A stretch of 64,000 nucleotides of DNA from Alisma plantago-aquatica (taxonomy: Eukaryota; Streptophyta; Magnoliopsida; Alismatales; Alismataceae): positions 71,468,001 through 71,532,000 of the forward strand of contig OY856411.1 of assembly GCA_963693085.1 (NCBI GenBank). Direction: 5' to 3'. Of the stretch, positions 11,971-24,132 are shown in pieces. The first letter of the stretch is position 1; each line of letters begins with the position of its first letter. The notes under the pieces are model-generated. The model was not told the DNA's origin and made no database searches. It worked only from the letters and a program-made list of their open reading frames with translations. A program made the position numbers and the translations under genes.

Positions 11971-13300
11971 ATGATAGGTAATACACTTGAAAATTATGGT
12001 GATTTTTTAGTAATTTTTGGTCTTCTATAAAGTTCTACAAGCTAATAGGTTTCATTCTTATTCATTTAATTCATCTGCCCTAGTATTCCCTACTGACAAT
12101 GTGTATTTCTCTATGAGTTTGTTCCTCCTAGAATGTATATGGATCCGCTTGGTCAGTAAGCTTCATATATTGAGATTATATAATTTGCAAAGGATGATGA
12201 CCTGTATGAGATGTTTTATAGAGAAAAATTGTCTACTTGGTTATGACCACCTTCCTAATGTCCTTAATGATCTAACTAGGTCTTTTAATCACTCATTTAT
12301 ATATATGGAGCACAACTTCTTTATATGTTAGCTTTATGTTGCTCACATAGATCGTGTTGTTTCTCCTCAACATTTATAGGTTACACCTATATAGAAGTGA
12401 AGTATTCTCAAAATCATCATAAAACAACTATCATCTCAAGACTAGATATGTTAGACTTTCACATCAAATCCCATCTATATTCATATCCAATGTTTTCTCA
12501 TTGTATCCCATAATTTATATCCAAACTCTTATTATTCACAACCATGCATATGTGTTGCACTACTTTATTAGCAAGCATTTTTCACCTTCCTTGGGAATGT
12601 GGGCATGCTATTTCTACCAAAACACTCACAAATAAGAACAAAATGTATCCTTTGTTTTCCATATCATATTAGGAATCTAACATCCCAAGTGAACAATGAA
12701 TATCTATTCATCATGTAAGATACAATCATGATCATCTTACCCTAGGGTTACTTGGAAATTGTTCAATCCTTAAATAGCATCTAAATTGCTAAGAAAAATT
12801 GTATGATTCATCCTCTAGTTGTACTACTTTGATAAGGTGTGAATATATGTAATTTCATTTTGTATGCGATGTTGGGTACTCGTTGAAATCCTTAGAGGTG
12901 TACTCTCCTCCATCGCATGTTGAGAAAGTTCCCTTTTTCTTCATGTCCTACTTCACCATGGCATGGAACTTATAATAATAACGAACAATATCATCAATCT
13001 TCAATAGGTAAATCCACACCTTCCTATATGCACCATTCACTAATGTGACAAGTGGTGTATTTCCTAGTAAAGCCACCTTAAATGGACCAAAAAAAATTGT
13101 ATGATAGAAATGTGGGAGATTGACTTCATTGTAGTCTTCTTCTTAAATTTATTCCATAAGTTCAACTATTAATAAGAAGTGTATGATAATCATGGTTGCT
13201 AGAAAATGTAGTCCTCCCATAATGGGAAAGTTCAGTTGACCCCTACATGGGTAGCATATGTAATTCAGATCATTACTATGGTCATTATGACATAGAGGGG
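11971..13300 (-). pseudogene. Ty1/copia integrase fragment, minus strand
   Basis: The minus-strand frame across about 13060-12840 reads VNGAYRKVWIYLLK, then YKFHAMV, a stop, then GGEYTSKDFNEYPTSH. These match the copia integrase core (usual forms DDASRKVWVYLLK and SDNGGEYTSREF), with one in-frame stop over about 73 codons. Further left, EFGYKLWDT (about 12530-12490) matches the copia motif EFGYRLWDP that lies between integrase and RT. The RT half is missing where the fragment meets the 3' LTR of the neighbouring element. It is a different copia copy from the one at 3743-11970, in opposite orientation. Confidence 0.75.
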
Positions 13301-16300
13301 TTTCATTATATCCATGATATGGACACTTAACTATAAATTTGTCCTCTTACCTAAATTTGGTTTACTAATTTCAGGAAGTCGTTGATTAGAACTTGAGTCC
13401 ATAAAATACTTACAACCCAAATAAAATTGGAAACAATACTTCCAAATAAAATCAATATAAGTGGATTTTATCCCTAGATGAAATGATAGATGAGAAAGTA
13501 TATACATTGCATAAAGAAGTTGTTTTTACAATATGATACAAGTATTGGGTCCTTAATTTGAAGATGAGATAATAAATCTAGTAGAAATAAATGCTTATAA
13601 TCAATTGGTAGGTGAGTGAGATGATGTTGCATAAATTTGGTTGTTGGGAATCTAAGTGAGACTACATTAGATAGTGACCTACCTCATCTAAGACTCATAC
13701 ACGTCAATAAAGAAATCCAATGGTTAAGAGGAACACCATTTAAGTTTGATTAATAAGTGTAGAAGAAAATATTTTGTAATGAAAACTTATGTTCAAAGGG
13801 TAAATATAATTTGGTATCAAATAAAAGCTATAAAGATTTTTTGTTATCATGTAAATATTTGTGTTCTAATAAAAATGAAATCCAAATAATACCATAATTG
13901 ATTAGTATGTCCCCTAGAAGCATGATATTTATAAGAAAATACTTGACCCATATTTTGATATACTGGAAAAAAAATAATTAGCCAAAGGCTTCTAAAGGTA
14001 TAACACATGTAATTAAATCATAAAAATTCTTAAACTACCATCATGGAAGGGACTTATGACTATTTCTAAAATATATGATATCTCTACTACGTTGAATGAC
14101 ATTCCCATTTAACCATTACTTTAACTAAATTATTGTTGTGATTCATATGCAACTAATTTGATTATCAAATATTGTATGACACATTATATTTGTTCATTCA
14201 CCAAAACGTGTATAAATTACAATTAGAGTTCAACTTGAGGAAGTAAATTATATTACTTAAGACATTTCATTTCTTATCTAATTTTTAAATTTATGCAATT
14301 TACAAAACACAATAATCATGAATAAAGATTTTAGTGGATTACAAATTATATTAGTTGAAGAAGGAAAAGATATTTTTGAGTTGTATATGTAAACTAGCAT
14401 ATATGCAATTAATACAAATGAAATGCTAATTAATTGTTTGAGGGATCTTACATAACAAAAAATGGGATTTAATCATGGAATCGTCATAGTTGGTTTATTC
14501 ATTCTACTCTATAAATAAAAGACATAAGAAGGTCCTACATATATAATCTTATACAACAATATATCATCATCCTTTAGTATGTTTTAGGTTTATGGACCTC
14601 TCAAGATAAGTTACATAATGGGCCAACAACATTACCAACCTTATATGTATGCTTTTATTTGGTAAAATCTTGGTTCTCAAGAACAGGAAGATTTTGATTT
14701 TGTTATTTATCTTATTAATGTAATTGAAATCATTTCTATACATCATATGACAAAAAATACTGGATAGATCTTTCTTTCAAAATAATAACTCAATTTGTGT
14801 ATGCGCTTTATAAGTATTAATGGTTACAACATACATAATGTTTCTCCCTATAAATATTATTTCCTTGTTTCGTTAGTTTTCTGCCGATATGATAGGATTT
14901 ATACAATAGTTGTGGGAAAATGAGGAGGCAAAATAGATAATATTTATACATGTACAATTGGACTACAGATAGAATAATCTAAATATAAAAAAATCATTTT
15001 CAAAACTAGTGAAACTCAATAATTCACTTTGAGGTCTCATTATTTCTCCAGATATTCCAATATCTTTTCCGAAATAGAAATGATGAATAATGGTTTGAAT
15101 CAAGATATTGTATTTTTTTCAAAGAAAATCGATGCAATATTACATAATAGTAGTGGTTCTACTAAGAGCCTACCATTGCAATTTACTAGACAAAGTGAAG
15201 ATGAATAGCCACAGAAAATACAGAAGATGAGCCTATAAATATATATACGTTATCATAAGCATTCTAAGGAATGGGAATGGTTTCTAAAATTTCATATAGC
15301 CCATTAAATTTCTAGGAATAATGAAAACTACCATTACAATTTGTAATGTTCATTTATAATTTCCATATTCTACCAGAGCCATGTAACAATGTTGTTGTTA
15401 AATAATCATTGATGAGGAATCTATCATTTGGTGAATACTATTATCCCTAAATATAACTAACAGAACCATATTCAAATTTATTGTAACTTAGTCAAGAAAT
15501 ATTAAAATGGAGTTAGTTGTCTACACATCCAAGTGCTATTTTAATTATGTTCTATAATTCATAAGGAACTTCCTTTGAGATATTTTGATTAATCTACTTA
15601 GGATTTGTATCTTTCTTAGAATTCATTTATATATATATCAATCAAATAAGCTCATATCACATAATTTATTTTTTGGAATCAAACTACCTTCACTTTTTGG
15701 TAGAAAAATAGATTTTCATGAAATATAATGATCTTCTTTTTGAGATATATACCTTGCAGTATAGTTACCATAGATCCTTCTAGTTTCTTCATGACATGAG
15801 ATGGTATTGGAAAACTAATTGACCAATATAATGTAGATATGGAAATGAAGAAAATGCCAATCCTTCTCACCAACAAAGGATCCAATCATGCAATCTATGT
15901 ATAATTTTCAATAATATATATGAAACAAGTTTTCTTGAGTTTTTTCATAGAAAATGACAAACCTAAGAACATTGTATGAATGATATTTGTAGATACCTAC
16001 AAGGTTTTAGAAATATCAATATCATCAGCTTTTCTATTATATAAACTTGGTCTCTTTAAAATACTAATAAATACATTAGATCAGCATGCAAGTTTATTAG
16101 AAGACTTTGGAATTTATTTTTATTCCTTATATTTTTTGGAGAAAATAAGATCATTATCATTAAAATAATCATAACTTGAAGATTTCTTTTGAAGAAAAGA
16201 AAGGAATAAGAAAATTTGATATATCATACAAAATTCAATATAAATGTAAACTTTTATATTGCAATCACAAACACATACAGAGAAAAGGGTTCACACTGCC

Positions 16301-16531
16301 TAATGCCAATGTGTTGACAAAAATTATTGGCATGGCGTTGAAGTTGATCTTGATCAAATGGTTATAGATCCATGAATATGAGAATATAGGATCGAAAACC
16401 TACTTTCCATATCAAGTTTTCAATTTGTAAAACAAGATAGTAATCAGAATCCCACAAATGTATAGATTCAACTATAGTAACAAAGTCGAATATGAGGAGT
16501 GAGGGATCAAAGTATGAAAAATTTGGTCCTC
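13301..16531. other. 3.2 kb AT-rich sequence, not identified
   Basis: Very AT-rich with only short open frames (for example 15679-15885 minus, 15980-16168 plus), none recognisable. From its place it could hold gag and the LTR of the minus-strand copia fragment to its left. I found no primer site, LTR terminus or conserved protein block to prove that. I saw no clear plastid or mitochondrial gene. Confidence 0.4.
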
Positions 16532-16539
16532 AAGTTGAT

Positions 16540-17282
16540 TAGGGCTGTAAATGGGTACAGGTAGACCCGCGGACCCGCAAATCCGGACCCTTAAAAAACC
16601 TGTCACGGGTCTAATTTTTTATACCCGCATACCCTTGGACCCGTATACCTTTGGACCCGCATATAAGCGGGTCCAATAATGGGTATGCTTGGACCCAGAC
16701 CCGCTAGACCCGTGTACCCGCTACACATATGTAACTACTAAAATAATATGTTATATATATCATACTTTACTAGTCTAATTAATATAATTATTGAGATTAT
16801 ATCCTACTCTAAGGTTGAGACTACTCATATAACTAAGAATTAACTATTCTAGTTACAATAACGAACATCATATGTAAACTTAAAATCAAAATGTCTACTA
16901 ATCTACATTACTTTCTACATAAATTAAATGTTATGATCATGACTACAAATATGTAAAAAATTACTCAATTAATTTTATTGTATAGAATATAGCATTGTCT
17001 AATATAACTATTACATGTTAATATACTATATGATAACAATATCTTGTTGTGTTAAATATATATAACATAGTCATTTCTCTTACATAAACAATATGATGTT
17101 TTATAGAACCGCTTACCCGCATACCCGCACCGCATACCCGCTATTATTGCGGGTACGAGTATGGTGCAGGTCCATGTTTTGTATTATGCGGGTCTAGAAC
17201 CGGAACCGGACCCGCTAAATTAGATGGGTATGGGTATGGGTATGGCCAAACCCACACCGTACCCGCACCGTTTACACCCCTA
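16540..17282. mobile_element. hAT-type MITE with perfect 8-bp target duplication
   Basis: Terminal inverted repeats TAGGGCTGTAAATGGGTAC.. and ..GTTTACACCCCTA are flanked by identical 8-bp direct repeats AAGTTGAT (16532-16539 and 17283-17290), the hallmark size for hAT. Both ends carry dense copies of ACCCGC/GCGGGT (about 16560-16720 and 17110-17270) around a very AT-rich core with no coding capacity. The element is non-autonomous and would need a hAT transposase from elsewhere. Termini of the TAGGGGTGTAAACGGG type are widespread in plant hAT MITEs. Confidence 0.92.
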
Positions 17283-17290
17283 AAGTTGAT

Positions 17291-17667
17291 AATGATATAT
17301 GAAGGGATATCTAACCAATACTACGTATCAAAATAGAAGTAAAATAGAAATAAAACTAAAATGAATTATAAAAGAAAGAGTAAAGGAGATCTATACTAGA
17401 GTTATACACTATTGGGAAAGTCATCTATTTTGACCCACATGGGGAAAAAAAACCTAATTTCACATACTAACTAGTACAACACTTCACATGATGTGAGATA
17501 TCTATTTAAAGTCATCCTATTCACTCTCACGAGTGTGAATGAAACCTAAATTCCACACAATATGTCCTTCAAGGATTTTGACAGAATGCCCACATTGAAT
17601 TAGGTTTCTATCTTAAGACATATGTAGTGTAGTTGTTAAGTTTTAAGTGTGTATGAAGCATTAATCC
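17291..17667. other. 377 bp between MITE and next element, nothing recognised
   Basis: AT-rich, with no open frame or repeat of note. It ends at the left terminus of the long-LTR element (AATCC before 17668). Confidence 0.5.
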
Positions 17668-18340
17668 TATAACACCCTAATTTTTATATCACATGAGCGG
17701 AAGCATTTTTTTTACTGGGGATGTCACAAATGTGATTATCATTGCAATTAAAGTAAATGAAACACTTTTGCATATATTTGATTGATTCATACATAGTTCT
17801 TGTCAACAAAAAACTACATCACGTTCATCCATAAGATTATAATAATAAAAAATGTTAGAACTCTAGATCGTCTAGATAAATGGCACCCCACTAGGCTGAG
17901 CTTGAAATATCCCGGTCCTTTGCTTTCCCTTTTTGTTCTTCAATTGCTCCAAAACCTACATACATCACGTCCCCAGCCATGCATTGGGAAAATAACAGTC
18001 GTTAGAATAAATAGCTGGAGTATTCTAAAATATGCATTGCCATACAACTAAAATTAGATATTATAAATATGAAACTAACATCAAACTTTGAGTAAAATAT
18101 GTAACATATTCTCTGTTATTACTTAATCTGAATTCTTATCTTTGTACCTTATCTTTCTCTGGAGACATGTACCCTGGTACATAGATCTCAAGACCTGTAC
18201 CACAGTGCATGGGCCATATATATCTTATCTAATTTCCTCTCATCATACTTATGGATGAGATTATGGGCATACTCTAGCCTAAGGTATCTTTTACTTACAA
18301 TTTTTTTTTCTGATTGTGGCCACCATTATACAATAAGTCC

Positions 18341-18519
18341 TCCTGAATTGGCGAATCTACGCCCTGAATTGGTACCAAGGTACCGCTGAATTGGCACTAC
18401 ATGCCTCTGAATGACACTGAGGTGTCTCTGAATTGGCATGGCTACGCCCTGAATTGGTATCACAACACCTCTGAATTGGCGTAAACACTCCTCTAAATTG
18501 GCAACAGATGCCTCTGAAT
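18341..18519 (-). repeat. array of eight mini-hairpins with TCTGAATT spacers
   Basis: Eight 13-14 nt inverted repeats are separated by 7-8 nt spacers of the form TCTGAATT, period 21-22. On the plus strand they include GGTACCAAGGTACC, GGCACTACATGCC, GACACTGAGGTGTC and GGCAACAGATGCC. Sequences differ from unit to unit but most keep a 4-5 bp stem. The array lies in the transcribed half of the LTR and is repeated at 27089-27266 with stem-preserving changes. On the sense (minus) strand the two A.C mismatches become G.U pairs. Confidence 0.8.
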
Positions 18520-18599
18520 CATCCCGGGACTACTGAATGATGACTTATCATATTATGTCTTATTTGAAGGTTTCGACTTATTTATCTTAAGTCTAAACT

Positions 18600-18790
18600 T
18601 ACTTAATTCTTAATCTGAACTGAAGCTGAATATTGATTTCTTTACTAAATTTTGAATCTGAACTTATCTTATATCAAAACTGAACACTGATAACTAAATT
18701 TATCTGAAATTGATTACTGAGTACTGAGTAGGTACTGAATTCTAAATCTGAATCTGGATCTGAATCTGAATCTTTTATTCTTAAGTGATA
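18600..18790. repeat. CTGAAT micro-repeat stretch
   Basis: The pentamer CTGAA and the hexamer TCTGAA recur many times (for example GAATCTGAATCTGG near 18740), continuing the spacer motif of the hairpin array. The same stretch occurs in the right LTR near 27350-27510 with point differences. On the element's sense strand it reads as repeated TTCAG. Confidence 0.6.
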
Positions 18791-18940
18791 AATTGAATCT
18801 ACAACTTAATGTGAATATGGATCTCAATTGCTTCACAATTGAGATTGGGTTTAAAACCCTTATCATGTATCTTTATTCAAAATCTGGGTACTCCCACCAT
18901 GGGTACTCTAAGTTTGAATCTAAATCTAATATTATTATTA

Positions 18941-19217
18941 GGGAAAAAACCCAAATAGCACACTTTTACAAAAATATTTACCCAAATAGCACCTTCTCCA
19001 ACTTATTTCCCGAAGTAGCACACTTTTGCTCAAAAATGCCAAATGACTTGGCGTTTTTCTGTTGCAGGGACTGAAAGCGCCACATAACTTGGCGTTTTAT
19101 GGTATTGCGAAGCTAAAACGCCATATGAATTGGCGTTTCATTGTTTTGCATAGCAAAAGTGCAAGATTATGTGGCGTGTATGCCTAAAACGCCACATCAG
19201 TTGGCGTCTATTATCTT
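18941..19217 (+). repeat. left TIR of the Pack-MULE
   Basis: Matches the reverse complement of 20063-20339 along its length with scattered differences. Its inner 180 bp is a row of five hairpin-like units of the form AAACGCCA-N6-TTGGCGTTT (about 19033, 19072, 19116, 19155 and 19184). The fourth unit is decayed. Confidence 0.85.
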
Positions 19218-19249
19218 TCACCGTCGGGGCTTTGGTTTCATAGCGTGAA

Positions 19250-19867
19250 GTACCATCTGGTCGTGACCAAGCCGACGCCGTAGTTGCCCGCTCCATGTAC
19301 GTCTTCTCCGCGGGTAACAACGACCTATTTAGCTACTTCCGCCAGTTCAGCCCTGTTCCCACCCGCCCAGCCTCAAACCCCACTCACAAAGACCAGTTCA
19401 TCCAACTCCTTGCCTCCACTTAACAACACCGGGTTCAGGCCCTCTACTCCATGGGAGCTCGGAGGTTCGTTTTAGTTGGTATAGCACCGCTAGGCTGCGT
19501 TCCCGCGATCAGATCCCTCACGCCTACCGGGGACTGCGTTGTGGACCTCAACGATATGTCGTCGAAGCTCAATGCCGCTATTCTTGCCGTGCTCAGGGAG
19601 ATCGCGTCCAGACTTGATGGGATGCGCTTCTCCTTTGTCGATACTTACAAGGTGGTGTTCGACGCCATCGCGAGGCTCGACAGCTTCGACTTTACGGAGC
19701 TCCGTCAAGCTTGCTGCAGTTCCAGGAGGCTGAACGCCGGTGATGCGTGCACCCCCACGGTTGGCTAGTCTGGCTTTGTCTGTCGTGACAGAGATAGATG
19801 GATGTTCTGGGACAGGGTTCATCCTACCCAGTTTACGTACTGGCTTGTCGCTCGTAATGCCTTATGA
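19250..19867 (+). pseudogene. captured GDSL esterase/lipase fragment
   Basis: One reading frame runs 19250-19867 and covers the C-terminal two thirds of a plant GDSL lipase. FSAGNNDLF (about 19304-19330) is the block III G-x-N-D region. GARRFVLVGIAPLGCVPAIR (19454-19513) is the conserved mid-domain block. FWDRVHPTQ (about 19808-19834) is block V with the catalytic Asp and His. Block I with the nucleophilic serine is absent, so the enzyme could not work. In-frame stops lie at 19421 and 19766. The GC-rich codon use contrasts sharply with the surroundings, as expected for a captured host gene. No intron is evident. It ends in TGA at 19865, just before the right TIR region. Confidence 0.88.
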
Positions 19868-20062
19868 AAAAAAACCCAAATATAATGCCTTATGCTCGTA
19901 AATATCCAGTTCACCTTAGGAAAGGAGGTAGAGAAGAAGAGAGGAGAGGAGGCCGAGAAGAAGGAATGCAGGAGAGGAGGCAGAGTAGGCGAGCAGTAAA
20001 GGACAAAGTGAAGTAGAAAATGCCAAATATATTGGCGCTTTTCTTAAAGTGGGGTAGTGAAT

Positions 20063-20339
20063 TGATAAGAGACGCCAAGTTATGTGGCGTTTTAGGTATA
20101 CATGCCACATAAACTGGCGTTTTTGCTTCACAAAACAACGAAACGCCAATTCATGTGGCGCTTTAGCTTCACAATACCATAAAACGCCAAGTTATGTGGT
20201 ATTTTCAGTCCTTGCAACAGAAAAACGCCAAGTCATGTGGCGTTTTTGAGCGAAAGTGTGCTACTTCAGGAAATAAGTTGGAGAATGTGCTATTTGGGTA
20301 AATATTTTTGTAAAAGTGTGCTATTTGGGTTTTTTTCCC
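20063..20339 (-). repeat. right TIR of the Pack-MULE
   Basis: Inverted partner of 18941-19217. Its hairpin units keep better stems than the left copy, for example AACGCCACATGACTTGGCGTT read on the minus strand. Just inside it, 19920-20000 is a purine-rich GAGAGGAGG stretch. Confidence 0.85.
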
Positions 20340-22658
20340 TTATTATTATTATCTGGATAAACCTTATTTTGAATCTCTGATTTGATAGTATAACTTCACA
20401 GATACTGAACATAACAACTGAGTCTCAAGGCTTAGGAAGGACGATCTTATCTAAATATATATACTAAGGATACAAATAGTAACTTTAATAAAGTATGTGA
20501 GAGTAATTTAAGCATAGAATATTTACAAACATACCATCTGATAGGATGATTCAATCACTCCAAAAACTCATTATAATAGATCTTGCCTTGAATCTTAATG
20601 TCTTCCCATGAACTTATGTATTAAGCCTTAAGTCTAATAGTAGGAATCTTATACAATTGTACCTTAAAACTTAAACATGACTTAATGCATCATAATCTTA
20701 TATCTATCATCATAAACTCAAATTACAATACACTCTAGTAGGGCCCTTATATTGAAAATAGATCATGTCTTAATACATTCAAATCCCACTTTGTACTTTA
20801 ATTCTAGATGTTGCTCATTCTATGAATCTGATTAACTCCTTAGTTCTTAGATATTTATATATAAAATAGATCTTGATAACGTGTCTCTACTTGAAATCTT
20901 AATACTCAATTATATGCATAAAAGTGAGGAACCCTAATAGTATGTTCATACTTAAAAAAAATCTTAACACATGGTTATATCTCATTACCATGGATGTATG
21001 TCAGTCTTAACTTGTATTTCTTGTCTTATGGTCTTGAGCATTCATATAGAACAACATTAAGAAACATGAGAGCAATTTACCCTTCTATCCTTGTTAATTC
21101 ATCACCATCTCATGACACATCTCTAATTTCTACATTGAGCATATGAAATATCACAATCATAAATTATTGAAAATTTTACCTACATATCTGATTAGAACAT
21201 TGGATATGAAGTTCTCATTTAAGATGCATATAAATGTACTAGATTTGATAAATTGAAATACTCATGGGCATGAACCACTTATCTCTTGTACTTTGGGTAT
21301 CTATAAGGAAGTCCTGATTCCAACTTCCGTAACTTTAATACCATGGATATCATCATAGTTCTATTAGTCCAAGTGTATGTTCCCACTTCCTATTTCTAAA
21401 TCTCAAAACCCCATCTTCCTAACTTTATATACCAACCTAGGGTTGTTATTTAGAATAAACATAACTTTAATCTAAAATCATCATAAAATCTTGGCGTGGA
21501 AATTAAGTAAAACTCCTATTATATAGTTACTATATATTTTTTTTCTAAAATAAGATATAAATAATCTTATGCACTAATATGAACATATACTTCATATAAT
21601 GAGAATAATTATCAAACATAGTCACATATTCTAAGCTTACTGACTCAATTAGGAAATCAAAGTAGAATACCATCACATTACTAATATTAGGTGTAATTAG
21701 CCATACATATATCACTTATTGTGTCAAGATAATCATCTATTATTCTTACATAATGGCCACTCATGTGCACAACTAAATACTAATGTAATAACACAATAAA
21801 ATCCATCAAACTCCAAAAAAGTAACCATACAATGTAGTAAGGTCATGTATTAAAATATCAGGTCATTTCATAATCAGACATGGGTGAAATACCCAAAATG
21901 TCCTTATTAGGTTTAGCATCAAAACTGAAGTAGAAATATCAAATAAGAAAGATCAGGCTTTGGAATTAGACTAGGCATACCAAAATAAGATTATTATAAA
22001 TGATTCATAAATTTCTAAAGTCATTTGCTATTTTTAATTGACAAAACATCAAAATCATATAGTTTTGAATACATTATATTTAATAAATATCAAGTATCAA
22101 TATCATAATCAGTAAATATTTTTAATGATAGTACTCATCATGACCTTTTTGTCGGTATCTTGTTTGATAAAAACTAAACTTCCAATCTCAAGATATGAAT
22201 TTAGAAAAATACATATGTTTGGATCAATATCAGTCGTCGATTTGCAATCCAAAGGGCATAGGTGGTGGTGCTCCTTCTCTTCTGTTCCTTAGTTGTTCGT
22301 GGATCCAACTGGACCTGGCTTCCTCTTCACCGATGGACCCAAAGGGGAAAAGGCCCCCTACGTCTCCTAGCGCGTGTCGCCGCCGCCGCCTGGGTTTTGG
22401 CTAGGGAGTTCGATCTCGCCGCTCAAGCTGCATCAACCTGTGATCGGGCCTTCCATAGCTTCCCTTGTGTGTCAATGACTAGGAAAGCACATCATTGATC
22501 CAAGGAATGATGTAGATTGAAGATCTTGACCTACAACCAACATGGCCTCCGCCGGCAGCTCTTTCTTTCTACTTCTTCGTTGATCTCCTTTGCCAACCCA
22601 GGATTTTGACCAAAACCCTAGATATGAACTCGTCCAACCGCCTAGTTCTACAAAACAA

Positions 22659-22671
22659 GGCTTTTATAGCC
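22659..22671 (-). promoter_or_regulatory. LTR TATA box, minus strand
   Basis: The minus strand reads GGCTATAAAAGCC. It is followed on that strand by a GC-rich leader (22560-22230) typical of the transcription start of Del-like LTRs. Transcription would run left through the hairpin array. Because the motif is nearly palindromic, the strand is assigned from the LTR orientation. Confidence 0.5.
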
Positions 22672-23048
22672 TTGATGGCTCAAAATAGATACAAGATCCA
22701 TCCCCTTAAGTCTCTGTTTGTGTTCTGTAAAACAGGGGTCGGGACTCTCTAGTCCGCATGGACTCGAGTCCCCCTTTTTATTTTTATTTTTATTTTCTTT
22801 TGAATAAAGTTCAGATTAGAGAAATATTTATAGATTCCATATCCGAGCTTTGTTTGATCCCAAATTTTGGGAGCAACACTCCATGGTTATCACCTATATA
22901 TCAACAAGATATCAAGTAAAAACTTTCTGGATAAACACTTCAAACTTGTCTTTTAAATGAGAACATGATAATTAATAATTTAATTACCTAGGCCACTATA
23001 TATATCAAAATCATGTGAGATTTCTCCCACAATCTTATACATATATCA

Positions 23049-24130
23049 AAATATCTCGGGGTCCCCCTTCTTCATAAGAAAGTTGATAAGAGAACATATG
23101 CCTATCTCACTGATAGCATCACTTCGAGGGTTAATGGTTGGGCAGCGAAGACCCTGTCCCTTGCGGGGAGAATTTGCTTAGCCAAGTCTGTGCTTACTGC
23201 TATTCCGACTTATGCTATGCAAACTACTAGTCTACCGATGTCTACCTGTCAAAATTTGGACAAGAACATAAGGCAGTTCATCTGGGGAGGTGGACGGAAA
23301 GAGAGGCCAACATCGCTTGTTTCTTGGAAGACGGTCACCAAAAGCATGGAGAAGGGAGGACTGGGTATCAAAAGCATGTCAGATAGGAACAAATCTCTTC
23401 TATGGAAAAATACCTGGAACTTGATGAATGAGAAAGATACACTTTGGAAGGAGGGTCTTTTGAACAAGTACAAGAACTACAACAACCAGAAGGGTTGTCG
23501 AGCTACCCCTTTCTGGAAAGCACTCTATGAAGGGAAAGAATTCATTGTTGCCAATATCTCTAGAGTTATTGGAGATGGTCAGAATACTTCTGTGTGGTAC
23601 GACCACTGGGTACCTCACCAGGGGAGGCTAGCTGAAATTGTCATCGAACCTATATCCGAAGCGATCAACGACATGAAGGTAGCTAGCATGGTTAATTTTG
23701 AGAATGCTTGGGATACAGACTTCCTGAAGCTTTACCTCCCTCCATAGTGCGTGGAGAAGATCACTAATTTACCTACCCCCCACCGGAACAATGGTATTGA
23801 TCTTTGGAGATGGAAACATGATCCTACCGGTAGATATTCCACAATCACAGCCTATGATGCCTTGCATTCAGACGATACTGTACAACCGGACGGGGTGTGG
23901 AGCAAGCTCTGGACCATTGCTGCCCCATCTAAAATACGCATGTTCTTATGGCTATCTGCGCATGAGGCGATCATGACGAATGTGCGCGGGAAACAACACA
24001 CCTTCTCTGATTCTTCGATCTGCCCTAGATGTCACAATGGCGATGAAACCACTCTCCATGCTTTACATGACTGCCCTCAAGCAATGGAGGTATGGACTCG
24101 GAGCGGTATCCAGCAACAACTTCTGAGCAA
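23049..24130 (+). pseudogene. LINE ORF2: RT C-terminus and zf-RVT domain
   Basis: From 23049 the frame reads YLGVPLLHKK, NGWAAKTLSLAGRICLAKS, IPTYAMQTTSLP and FIWGGGRKERP, the classic region behind the RT palm in plant non-LTR elements. A single stop at 23745 splits it. Beyond the stop, the zf-RVT region has LWRWKHDPTGRYS, KIRMFLWLSAHEAI and the cysteine/histidine motif CPRCHNGDETTLHALHDC. A frameshift near 24130 moves the rest into the next frame. The catalytic RT core itself is not present, so this piece was never active at this site. Confidence 0.88.
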
Positions 24131-24132
24131 CA

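Larger units (their letters stand above)
18941..20339 (+). mobile_element. Pack-MULE carrying a GDSL-esterase fragment
   Basis: A 1399-bp insertion with long inverted ends (about 277 bp each, starting GGGAAAAAACCCAAATAG) is flanked by the 9-bp duplication TTATTATTA (18932-18940 and 20340-20348). The paired LTR at 27660-27690 has the empty site with one copy of the 9-mer, so the insertion is proven within the window. Nine-bp duplications and long TIRs indicate a Mutator-like element. The only cargo is a GC-rich host-gene fragment and no transposase is present, which is the Pack-MULE definition. Confidence 0.92.

Noticed and set aside
13301..16531. Possible organelle-derived insertion or endogenous pararetrovirus
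   Set aside because: AT-richness suggested it, but I could not match any organelle gene or any coat, movement or RT motif, so no call is made.
19250..19867. GDSL esterase as a functional host gene
   Set aside because: It lacks block I with the active serine, has two in-frame stops and lies between MULE terminal repeats.
22195..22498. GC-rich plus-strand open frames that look like a small gene
   Set aside because: They lie in the transcribed leader of a minus-strand Del-like LTR, just downstream of its TATA box, and match no protein family. Compositional contrast alone is not evidence.
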